From the NCBI GenBank assembly GCA_948875265.1, contig CAQRYF010000034.1, forward strand, positions 1-18,526: 18,526 nt of DNA. Reading direction: 5' to 3'. The stretch is from an uncultured Clostridia bacterium. Lineage in GTDB: Bacteria; Bacillota; Clostridia; TANB77; CAG-508. The notes beneath the pieces are model-generated. The model was not told where the DNA came from. It saw only the letters and a program-made list of their open reading frames with translations, and searched no databases. Shown piece by piece: positions 8,089 through 15,961 of this stretch (the first letter of the stretch is position 1; every line of letters starts with the position of its first letter). A program made the position numbers and the translations under genes.

Positions 8089-8796
8089 TTATTTTACATT
8101 TTCTTCTGTCTTTTTGTCAATATTTTTTATATTTAATAATTCTAAATTTATTTTATTGTTTTTTAATACTTTTTCTAGATTAATTTTATCTATTCTTCTA
8201 ATATAATCATAAAAACTCTTTATATCAAGATTATTAGATATATATGTAATTTCCTCATATTTATCCTTTTGCACATCTTTCTTTAAAATTGCTATTACTC
8301 TGTTTCTTTTTATTATTATTTTTCTTATATCTTCTTTTAATATTGTATTTGGAATATAAATTTGATTTTTTTCTAAAAACTTGAGTCCTAAACATGAATT
8401 TCTTGTTGTCCCTACTAAAATATCTGTCTTTAATAAATTTCCTGAATTGATAAACTCTCCTATTTGATTAGCTAATATATCTATTTTTAATATTTGTGGT
8501 AAAATATCTATTTTCCACTTTGTTGTATTATTTTTTAATTCAAAATCGTTTATCTTTATTTTATTTATTAATAGTTTATTGTAAAATTTTTTGGGATTTA
8601 AATTTTCTGTATTTTTGATTTTTAAACCTGTTAGATGAAAAAAATTATATGAAAAAAACATTGATTCTATATAATTTATATTTTTATTATTATCTTCATA
8701 GAAAAAAATTACTTTTTTATTCTCTAGATTTTCATGAAACATTTTAGCATATTCAACTAATTTATTAATAATTTCATATTTTTCTCTATATGCCAT
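8089..8796 (-). CDS. Probable PBECR4-type (Barnase/EndoU/colicin/RelE-like fold) protein
   Basis: 235 residues, Lys/Asn/Ile-rich. The pattern FFSYNFFHLTGLKI (47-60), FYNKLL, DILPQ, IGEF, KTDILVGTTRNSCLGLKF and YIPNTILKEDIRKI matches what I recall of the PBECR4 family, a group of predicted nuclease-fold proteins found in phages and low-GC Firmicutes. Activity has not been shown for most of them, so nuclease function is an inference. AGGAGAG precedes the ATG. The start lies only about 22 bases after the terminator of the small RNA at 8820-9013, an arrangement resembling RNA-regulated toxins. If the family call is wrong this is a hypothetical cytoplasmic protein. Confidence 0.6.
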   Translation of the reverse strand: MAYREKYEIINKLVEYAKMFHENLENKKVIFFYEDNNKNINYIESMFFSYNFFHLTGLKIKNTENLNPKKFYNKLLINKIKINDFELKNNTTKWKIDILPQILKIDILANQIGEFINSGNLLKTDILVGTTRNSCLGLKFLEKNQIYIPNTILKEDIRKIIIKRNRVIAILKKDVQKDKYEEITYISNNLDIKSFYDYIRRIDKINLEKVLKNNKINLELLNIKNIDKKTEENVK

Positions 8797-8817
8797 TTAA
8801 CTCTCCTATTTATAAAC

Positions 8818-8857
8818 TGAAAAGAAGACAACTATACAAATAATTGTATAATTGTCC
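8818..8857 (-). terminator. Terminator of the small RNA
   Basis: Minus-strand 13-bp stem, GACAATTATACAA against TTGTATAGTTGTC (8828-8857), with one G-U pair and a short loop, followed by TTCTTTT. It ends the RNA that begins near 9013 and sits directly before the ribosome-binding site of the PBECR4-like gene, so read-through here would be the only evident source of that gene's transcript. Confidence 0.8.
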
Positions 8858-9013
8858 CCTATTGTACGATTTTTCTGTTGCCTAAATCAACGACAAGCCC
8901 GTCTTGCCTCAACTAACATTAGTTGCATGTAGACCCATGTGTTCTACTTTAGTTTTTAGGTTATTGTAACGGTCGTACCCGTCTTACGAATTTGTTCGTA
9001 ACTATTATTAGTA
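8820..9013 (-). ncRNA. Structured small RNA of about 190 nt, family not determined
   Basis: A consensus promoter and strong terminator enclose about 190 bases with no reading frame. Visible folding on the minus strand: 5' hairpin ACGAA-CAAA-TTCGT (8987-9000); a closing helix GTACGA (8974-8979) with TCGTAC (8865-8870) continuing after an internal loop as CCTAAA (8956-8961) with TTTAGG (8882-8887); inside it small hairpins GTAGA/TCTAC, CAACTA/TAGTTG and GGCAAG/CTTGTC. The motif AAGACGGG occurs twice (8979-8986 and 8899-8906) in similar settings. Length and long-range closing pairing suit 6S RNA; the multibranched interior and repeated motif would also suit a raiA-type ornate RNA. It lacks the SRP, tmRNA and RNase P hallmarks. 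A regulatory leader for the downstream gene is possible. Confidence 0.75.
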
Positions 9014-9019
9014 TATATA

Positions 9020-9048
9020 TTATACTAATTTTTATTCTATGTGTCAAT
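9020..9048 (-). promoter_or_regulatory. Consensus sigma-A promoter of the small RNA
   Basis: Exact TTGACA (9043-9048) and TATAAT (9020-9025) separated by 17 bases on the minus strand. It is the best promoter in the window, implying abundant constitutive expression, as for housekeeping RNAs. Confidence 0.85.
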
Positions 9049-9156
9049 ATATTTTTACATTTTTTTACATTTGCGTTATTAAACTAAAAATCATAGTTTT
9101 AATTTATAAATAGTCTATTTTACGAGATGTGCCATAAAAGAAATGTTACCCATATA

Positions 9157-12100
9157 TCATCCAAACAAACTCATTTGATTGCTTTGGCTCATTCCGTCTA
9201 AGCATCCAAATTCCTTTAATAAATCTGCTCCTGAGTTTCCTATTTTTGCTCTTATTTTCAAATCATCTATTGACATGAATTTCCCGTCTTTTCTTGCTTT
9301 CACTATCCCCTGTGCTGCAACTGTTCCAAATCCTGGTATACTATTTAGTGGTGGTCTTAATTTATTATCTTCTACTTGAAATTTTGTGCTATCTGATTTA
9401 TATAAGTCTACCGGTAAAAATGAATATCCTCTTTCGTACATTTCTAGAACAATTTCTAAATCATCATACATATCTAGCTCTGCTTTTGTTGCTTCCTTTT
9501 TCTGATTTTTTATTTCTATTTCCTTCATTTTGTTTTTTACCTTTTCTTTTCCAAATATCATGTATTTGGCATCAAATGCTTTTGCTCTTATTGAGTAATA
9601 TGCTGCATAATATGCAAGTGGTATATGTACTTTGAACCATGCTATTCTAAAAGCATTCGTTACATATGCTGCTGCATGGGCTTTTGGAAACATGTATTTT
9701 ATTTTTTCACATGATTTAATATACCAATCTGGCACATCGTGTTCTTTCATAATTTCTTTAAATTCATTCCACTTATCCATGTCTTTTAAAGCTTTTCCCT
9801 TACGTACTGTTTCCATTATTTTGAATGCTTTGTCTGGTGGCACTCCTTTTTTTATTAAATATATCATTATGTCATCACGACAGCATATTGCTTCTTGAAG
9901 TGTTACAATTCCTTCTTGAATTAAAGTTTGTGCATTTCCAAGCCATACATCTGTACCATGTGATAATCCAGATAATCTAATTAATTCATCAAATGTTGTT
10001 GGTTTTGTATCCAAAAGCATCCCTCTTGCAAATTTTGTTCCATATTCAGGTATTCCATAAGTTCCTACTTGTGAATTTATTTGTTCTGGAGTTACTCCTA
10101 AAGCATCTGTCGAATTAAATATTGACATTGTTTCTGGATCATCTAATGGTATTTCTTGTGGAGTAATTCCTGTTATATCTTGCAACATTCTAATTACTGT
10201 AGGATCGTCGTGTCCTAGTATGTCAAGTTTTAAAAGGTTTGCATCTATAGAGTGATAGTCAAAATGTGTTGTTATTATATCTGAATTAGGGTCATCTGCA
10301 GGGTGTTGTACTGGGCAAAACTCATATATTTCTCTTCCTTTTGGTACAACTATGATTCCACCTGGATGTTGCCCTGTTGTTCTTTTTACTCCTGTACATC
10401 CCATTGATAATCTTTGCATTTCTGCTCTATTTACAGGAATTCCTCTTTCTTCAAAATATCCTCTTACATATCCAAATGCTGTTTTTTCTGCAACTGTTCC
10501 TACTGTTCCTGCCTTAAATGTTGTTCCTTTTCCAAATATTACTTCTGTATATTTGTGAGCTTTTGCTTGATATTCTCCTGAGAAGTTCAAGTCTATATCT
10601 GGCTCTTTATCTCCGATTAAATCCTAAGAAAGTTTCAAATGGAATATCCATTCCATCTTTTATTAATTTTTGACCACATTTAGGACAATCCTTATCTGGC
10701 AAATCATATCCATTCCCTACTCCATAGTCTTCAAATTCTGAATATTTACAATTACCACATCTATAATGAGGTTGTAATGAATTAACCTCTGTAATACCTG
10801 TCATAAAAGCTGCTAATGATGAGCCAACTGACCCTCTTGAACCTACTATATATCCATCATCATTTGATTTCCATACAAGTTTTTGTGCAATTATATACAT
10901 TACAGAATATCCATTACTTATTATTGAATCTAATTCTTTATCTAATCTTGTTTGAACAATTTCTGGCAATGTGTCTCCATATAGTTCATGTGCTTTTTCA
11001 TAAGCAATATTTTTAATATCTTCTTCACAACCTGGTATATGTGGTGGACATTTTTCTGGTGATATTGGACTTATTTGTTCACACATATCAGATATTTTAT
11101 TTGTGTTTGTTACTACAACTTCATATGCTTTTTCTTCACCTAAATATTTAAATTCCTCTAACATTTCTTCTGTAGTTCTCAAATATAATGGTGCTTGATT
11201 ATCTGCATCATCATATTTTTGTCCTGCTTCTAATATACGTCTATATACTTCATCTTGTGGATCCATAAAATGAACATCACAAGTTGCAACAACTGGCTTA
11301 TTTAATTTTTCTCCTAAAGCCACAATTCTTCTATTAATGTCTCTTAGAACATCTTCATCTTTCACTATTTCTTTTCTTATTAAAAATTGATTGTTTCCAG
11401 TTGGTTGTATTTCTAAATAATCATAGTCATTTGCAATTGCTTCTATTTCTTCGTCTGGTTTTCCAAGTTCTATTGCTTGATAAAGTTCACCTGCTTCACA
11501 TGCACTTCCGAAGTATTAATCCTTCTGAATATTTTTTATACAAACTTTTTAATATACGAGGTTTACGGTAAAAATAATGAAGGTGTGATAAGGATACTAA
11601 TTTGTACAAATTACGTAATCCAACATAATTTTTTGCTAATATAATTGCATGATATGTTTTTAACTTTTTATATTCTTCTTTTTTAGCTTCTTCCGTTCTA
11701 CTAACTTGGTCTATATCTTCTAATTTTTTTGCTCCACGTTCTTTTAGCATATCAAGCATTACTTTAAATACTTTAACTGTTGTATCAACATCATCTAAAG
11801 CTCTATGTGCTACTTCTACTTTTATTCCTAAATTATCAGCTATTTTTCCCAATTTATATTTCTTATATTCTGGAAACAAATCTTTTGCTAAACTTAATGT
11901 ATCTAAATATGTATAATCAAATTTATATCCTAAAACTTTTGCATTTTGTTTTAAAAAGCCAACATCAAAACCTGCATTGTGTGCTACTATTACTGAATTT
12001 CCTAAAAACTCTAGCATTTTAGGAAATACTTTATCAATTGTTTCGGCATCTTTTACCATCTCATCTGTTATATTAGTAACTTCAGTTACTCTTGCTGGTA

Positions 12101-13947
12101 TATGTTTTTCTGGGTTTACAAAACAACTAAATTTATCTATTACTTCTCCATTTTTATACTTCATTATTCCAATTTCAGTTATTTTTTCTGTTGTTGCTGA
12201 AAATCCTGTTGTTTCTAAGTCTAGTACACAATATGTTGTATCTATATCTTGTCCTTTTGGATTAGTTACTACTGCATTTTTATCTGGAGCTAAATATGCT
12301 TCTACACCATATATAACTTTCATATCTGGATTATCATATCCAAGCATTTTATGAGCTTCTGGAAATGCTTGTACTACTCCATGATCTGTTATTGCAATAG
12401 ACTTCATTCCCCATTTCATAGCTCTTTTTATTAAATCTTTTGCTGAGGTCATAGCATCCATTTGACTCATTTTAGTATGCATATGTAATTCTACTCTTTT
12501 TACTTCTGCATTATCCTGCCTAATAGTCTTTTTTAGTCCTTCTGTTTCTATTATTGTATTTGCCATAACTGTAAGTTCGTTTGAGAATGTATCCATTTGC
12601 GCATTACCAGAAATTTTAATTCCTTTTGCACTTTTTATTCTTTTCATAACTTTTTTTGCATTTTCTTTATTTAAAAACGATTTACATGTAATAGTACTTG
12701 TTCCATCAAATAAGTCAAAACTAAATAATGTTTTGCCTGATTTCAATGTCCTATCTTCTGAAAATATAACTTCTCCTTCGAGTGCTACTTTTCCATCATC
12801 GACACCTAGATTTTCTATCTTGACTACATCTTCTGTGATATTTTGTGATGTTCCGAAGTATTAATGGTGTATTTTCTTCTTCTGTTGGAAGTTCTGGTAC
12901 TTCTGCCTCTGTTTCAATTATAGTGTTAGCAATTACTGTAATATCTCCTGCATAAGTGTCTAATCCTGCTTTACCAATTGCTTTAATTGCTTTTGCATTA
13001 TCTATCTTTTCTATAATTTCTTGTCCCTCTTTTAAATCTTTTGCAAAAGATTTACATGTAATTGTGCCTGTTCCGTCGTATAAATCAAATATAATCATAC
13101 CTTTACCGCTTCTTGTCTCCCTAACTTCGCTTGTTAGTATTCTTCCTTCTAATGTTACTCTTCCATCATTAGCAGTTATATCTTTTATATAAACATGTTT
13201 TTCTCTTGCCTTTGAAGGTTTTCCCATAATATATTCTTTATTTTCCGATACCATTTCTATATCAGGTATTGTTTGTGTTTCCCCTTCTTGTGGTATATAT
13301 CCTTCTAAATCTGTTGGAGGTGCATAGTCTACATCATTATATTCTGGTACTATACCTTCACTTTGTTTAGCTATTTTTTGCTGTCTATTCTCCTCCTCTA
13401 TCTGCGCTACTATTTGCTGTTCCTCACTTTTTAGACTTTCTCTAATTTCCTTCATATATTCTTTTGATAATTCTTCAATTAATTCTATTTTATATTCTAT
13501 TCCAAATATATTTTTTAGAACTTTTTGTAATTCAATATCCGTCTTTTTGGCTTTTAAAAAATCAGCCCCTTTAATGTGCATTTTTACTAAAATATTATTT
13601 TTTTCAATTTCAATATCGCTTTTTAATAGTAGCATTGGTTTTGCTAAAGGATATTTATGTGCCATATATGCAATAATATTTTTCCATTCTTCTTGTATTG
13701 ATTTTTTATCTACCTTTTCATAATAATCTATTTTTATATTTACATGTTCAAATTGAAATCTTTCTTTTAAAAACTTTTCAAAATACCATATTTCTTTTAT
13801 TTCTATATATTCATCAAAATAAAGAACAACCTCTAATGTATTAGTCTTCTTTATTACATTAAGGCTATTTATTTGTGCATATTTTATATTTGAATTTGTA
13901 TTATAATCACTAAATATTTCTCCTAGTTTTTTTGATTTATTAGACAT
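9157..13947 (-). CDS. polC: DNA polymerase III alpha subunit PolC with three +1 frameshifts at CGG and a duplicated OB domain
   Basis: Replicative polymerase of low-GC Gram-positives. Skipping one base at each of three CGG codons gives one uninterrupted protein of 1595 residues. Order: N-terminal domain (1-235), OB domain 1 (about 238-347), OB domain 2 (about 362-469), PHP domain (HMH 488-490, DHG 521-523), inserted DnaQ-type 3'-5' exonuclease (DLETT 576-580, HNAGFD 656-661, HRALDD 714-719), rest of PHP, palm and fingers (GSRGSVGSS 1035-1043), zinc-binding Cys1063, 1066, 1087, 1090, catalytic PDIDLNF with Asp1116 and Asp1118, then LDILGHDD near 1240 and the C-terminal HhH/tail. The normal length is about 1440; most of the excess is the second OB domain. 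Straight reading breaks it into four frames ending at 12796, 11496, 10607 and 9157. Every domain is intact, so this is not a pseudogene. Confidence 0.95.
10612..10615 (-). other. +1 frameshift or quadruplet site CGGA, polC site 3
   Basis: Minus-strand TTT AAT CGG AGA TAA. Skipping the C gives Phe-Asn-(C)-Gly1111-Asp-Lys-Glu-Pro-Asp-Ile-Asp, matching the conserved FLGFxGDKxPDIDLNFSG of PolC. Without the shift translation stops two codons later, before both catalytic aspartates. TTAGGA lies about 6 bases upstream and could act as a Shine-Dalgarno-like stimulator. Confidence 0.88.
11507..11510 (-). other. +1 frameshift or quadruplet site CGGA, polC site 2
   Basis: Minus-strand ATA CTT CGG AAG TGC ATG TGA. 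Skipping the C gives Ile-Leu-(C)-Gly813-Ser-Ala-Cys-Glu-Ala-Gly-Glu-Leu, the conserved PolC segment after the PHP domain. Unshifted reading ends four codons on. The P-site codon CTT is the one used at the prfB +1 frameshift, and AGAAGG lies a few bases upstream. Confidence 0.88.
12852..12855 (-). other. +1 frameshift or quadruplet site CGGA, polC site 1
   Basis: Minus-strand TTA ATA CTT CGG AAC. Skipping the C gives Leu-Ile-Leu-(C)-Gly365-Thr, the start of the second OB domain. The equivalent position in the first OB copy is Ile-Met-Gly-Lys with an ordinary ATG GGA AAA, so the neighbouring duplicate shows where the extra C lies. Unshifted reading ends 19 codons later. Confidence 0.88.
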
Positions 13948-13977
13948 CCGTTTTTCTCTCTCCTTTTGACTTTTAAA

Positions 13978-13986
13978 ATTGTATCA
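13978..13986 (-). promoter_or_regulatory. Extended -10 promoter of polC
   Basis: Minus-strand TGATACAAT: a TGN extended -10 joined to TACAAT, about 30 bases before the polC ATG. No good -35 box is seen at 17 bases. AAGGAGAG serves as the ribosome-binding site about 11 bases before the ATG. Confidence 0.45.
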
Positions 13987-14066
13987 CATTTTGTCTAAAT
14001 TTAAAAGCGAACAAAAATAAAAAAATGAATTCTAATACTTATTTTTTCTTTTTATGTAGTTGGTCC

Positions 14067-14201
14067 TCAATACATTGTTTTATCTTTGTGATTATCTATT
14101 TCTTCTACTTCATCTAATACTTTTTCAATATTTATATTTTCAAACCATTCTTCCAATTTAATTTTAAATGTAAAATATTTTTTATCAACTGTAACACATT
14201 T
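14067..14201 (-). pseudogene. Possible gene remnant between polC and the small Cys-rich gene
   Basis: A 44-residue open stretch on the minus strand with protein-like composition (KIKLEEWFENINIEKVLDEV) but no ATG and no ribosome-binding site. It is bounded by stops and may be the tail of a lost gene. No family is recognised. The rest of the 13948-14288 interval holds the polC promoter and one exact DnaA box (14205-14213). Confidence 0.2.
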
Positions 14202-14288
14202 TTATTATCCACATATTATATATCATACAAAGGAAACAAACAAAAGAAAACAAACAAAATTATTTCTTTTCGAAAGGGGGTAAGTAAT

Positions 14289-14405
14289 ATGCCAGAAAAT
14301 AGAGGTTGCGGTGGTTTCGGTTTCGGTGGTGATTGCTGCTGGATTATAATCCTTATATTAATATTATGCTGCTGTTGTGGTGGTGATAGAGGAGGATGTT
14401 GCTAA
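14289..14405 (+). CDS. 38-residue Cys/Gly-rich small membrane peptide
   Basis: A short open frame with an excellent ribosome-binding site (GAAAGGGGG, 8 bases before the ATG) and a terminator 14 bases after the stop. The sequence begins MPENRGCGGFGFGGDCCW, then a nine-residue hydrophobic segment IIILILIL and a CCCCGGDRGGCC tail: eight cysteines and eleven glycines in 38 residues. Such tiny Gly-Cys-hydrophobic-Cys proteins occur widely in Clostridia, sometimes labelled high-cysteine chorion-like by mistake; their role is unknown, with spore or envelope association often suspected. It is the only plus-strand gene before the U32 gene. The open frame contains CGG only out of frame. Confidence 0.8.
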   Translation: MPENRGCGGFGFGGDCCWIIILILILCCCCGGDRGGCC

Positions 14406-14418
14406 TCCTTTCTACATT

Positions 14419-14458
14419 AAAACAGGTTACTCTAAAACGAGTAACCTGTTTTCTTTTA
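14419..14458. terminator. Strong terminator shared by two converging genes
   Basis: Perfect 14-bp stem AAAACAGGTTACTC (14419-14432), loop TAAAAC, GAGTAACCTGTTTT (14439-14452), followed on the plus strand by TCTTTTA and preceded by A-rich sequence. It ends the small Cys-rich gene from the left and sits just after the stop of the cadherin-like gene on the other strand. Confidence 0.88.
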
Positions 14459-15733
14459 TTTAAATCTTTTAGCTTTGTGACGCTTTCTTTTTGCTTTTTC
14501 TTCTATATCTTCATCTTCATAATCATAAGAATCATAATTATCTAAAAATTTCTTCTTTAATTGTTCTTTTGATAATTCTGTATCTTCAATAAATTCATGG
14601 TTTTCTGTATACTCATCTTCATCATAATCTAATTCTTCTTCATATTCGTCAATATAATCATCGTCATTCAATCCTTCAAATGGTACTGTATATTCCTCTG
14701 CAAACTCCCTATTTCTTCTATTTCTTATAATTACAAATATTATTATAGCTATTATAACTATTGCAATAACTCCACCTAATATTAACTTCTTTTTTTGTTC
14801 TTCCTTCCTTCTTGCTTCTTCTTGTTCTTTTGCTAATGCTTCTTCATCAACTAAACTTTTATTTACAGTTATCTGATATGTAGCTACATTTTTCCCATCT
14901 GGATCTGAAACTAATATTGTAATAAGATTTTCTCCTTCTTTTAAATCTTCATTTCCTGTTATTTCTACTATAAAATATGGATCTGTTGTCACTGTTTCTA
15001 TATTAAGCTTTGTATCTTCCCCTATATATTTTAGTGTATATTCAAAAATATCTGTTTTAAATTCTGGGTTTAATGTTACATTATCAATTTTCAATTCTGA
15101 TAATCCATCTACAATCCCATTAGGGTTTTGTTCTGCTTCATTTCCCTCTCTTGTAACATTTATCACATATGTCTTTTTGGTTCCGTCTTCAGCAGTTACC
15201 ACAACTGATATTCCATTTGTACCTTTTTCTAACTTTTTATTTCCTGTTCCTTCAACTGTAGCTCTTGAATCTTGAGCTTGTGCATATACCTCTACTTGTT
15301 CAACATCTTCTGGCACAGTTACAGCATATGTGGTTGTTTCACTTTTAAATCCACTAAAGTCATTTGGACGTATTCCAAGATTACTTAAATTTGCATTACT
15401 TGATTTTTTTATGCTATTTGTTACTGGAGTTACTGTTCTTTTATAATCCTGAACATTACTTTGGCTATTTGAATAATTAGTTCCAGAATAATTACCAGAA
15501 GTATTCTCTGGATTACTTGTAGATTCAGTCGTAGGATTAGATTGATCAGGTTCATTTACTGGATTATCTGTTGGTTGATTTTCAGTATTATGTTCAGGTT
15601 GACTCATAGTATTATCTGTATTAGTACCTTCATCTTCTGCATAAGAACTATGAACAAATACTCCTAAAAAACTATATGTTATTAATGTTAATACCATAAT
15701 TATAGCTATAATATTATTTCTTAGACTTTTCAT
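14456..15733 (-). CDS. Surface protein with two cadherin-like beta-sandwich domains and a membrane anchor
   Basis: 425 residues. A signal peptide (hydrophobic 8-27, likely cleavage after SYA near 32) is followed by a Ser/Thr/Asn/Pro-rich low-complexity linker (33-110). Two cadherin-like beta-sandwich domains come next (about 114-194, NANLSNLGIRPNDF to TYVINVTRE; and about 211-291, LSELKIDNVTLNPEF to TYQITVNKS), then a charged spacer, one transmembrane helix (317-337), and a cytoplasmic tail that is very acidic (DDDYIDEYEEELDYDED) with a basic end (KRKRHKAKRFK). It is inferred to be an envelope protein displaying small Ig-like modules, perhaps for adhesion or cell-wall contact. GGAGGAAATT precedes the ATG. 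The gene has its own promoter and shares a terminator with the Cys-rich peptide gene. Confidence 0.85.
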   Translation of the reverse strand: MKSLRNNIIAIIMVLTLITYSFLGVFVHSSYAEDEGTNTDNTMSQPEHNTENQPTDNPVNEPDQSNPTTESTSNPENTSGNYSGTNYSNSQSNVQDYKRTVTPVTNSIKKSSNANLSNLGIRPNDFSGFKSETTTYAVTVPEDVEQVEVYAQAQDSRATVEGTGNKKLEKGTNGISVVVTAEDGTKKTYVINVTREGNEAEQNPNGIVDGLSELKIDNVTLNPEFKTDIFEYTLKYIGEDTKLNIETVTTDPYFIVEITGNEDLKEGENLITILVSDPDGKNVATYQITVNKSLVDEEALAKEQEEARRKEEQKKKLILGGVIAIVIIAIIIFVIIRNRRNREFAEEYTVPFEGLNDDDYIDEYEEELDYDEDEYTENHEFIEDTELSKEQLKKKFLDNYDSYDYEDEDIEEKAKRKRHKAKRFK

Positions 15734-15775
15734 AATTTCCTCCTAAATTTCTTGTATAAAAATATCTTTTTAAAT

Positions 15776-15824
15776 TTACGATTTTTTACATTTCGATTAT
15801 ATCATTACGATTTTTTATCGTCAA
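15776..15824 (-). promoter_or_regulatory. Promoter of the cadherin-like protein gene with paired direct repeats
   Basis: Minus strand TTGACG (15819-15824), 17 bases, TATAAT (15796-15801) with a TGA extension before the -10. Two identical 13-base repeats (TTACGATTTTTTA on the plus strand, 15776-15788 and 15805-15817) flank the -10 box, 29 bases apart, one in the spacer and one at the transcription start; they could be operator sites. Confidence 0.65.
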
Positions 15825-15885
15825 TAAATTAACATATTTTTAACTAACTTTTTTATAACATCTATAACATTTTTTATTACTTTAT

Positions 15886-15893
15886 GCTATAAT
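15886..15893 (+). promoter_or_regulatory. Extended -10 promoter of the U32 gene
   Basis: TGC TATAAT (TGN at 15885-15887, TATAAT at 15888-15893) on the plus strand, with a weak -35. Transcription would start near 15900, giving a leader of about 105 bases made almost entirely of the inverted REP-like pair. Confidence 0.5.
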
Positions 15894-15901
15894 AATTTTA
15901 G

Positions 15902-15934
15902 TGTCCCACTTGGGACGTTTCTCCATGGGACATT
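15902..15934 (+). repeat. REP-like palindromic repeat, copy B
   Basis: TGTCCCA-CT-TGGGAC-GTTTCTCCA-TGGGACA-TT. The outer arms TGTCCCA/TGGGACA are perfectly complementary and the middle TGGGAC can compete for the same arm. It is in opposite orientation to copy C, 27 bases away. Confidence 0.75.
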
Positions 15935-15961
15935 ACAGTAATAAGATAATTTTATTCAATA

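Noticed and set aside
8820..9013. SRP RNA, tmRNA or RNase P RNA
   Set aside because: None of their conserved cores or the tmRNA tag reading frame and tRNA-like end is present, and the length does not fit tmRNA or RNase P.
9061..9156. Terminator after polC
   Set aside because: An AT-only inverted repeat (AAACTA/TAGTTT near 9080-9100) is too weak and has no clear T-tract.
4748..12860. Frameshifts as sequencing or assembly errors
   Set aside because: Errors usually fall in homopolymers; these four do not, and all share CGGA. Cannot be excluded without reads, so it is listed as the main refutation test.
9157..13947. Reading polC as a decayed pseudogene or as four separate genes
   Set aside because: All motifs of the OB, PHP, exonuclease, zinc and polymerase domains are intact, each break needs exactly the same +1 step at CGGA, and the downstream pieces lack their own ribosome-binding sites.
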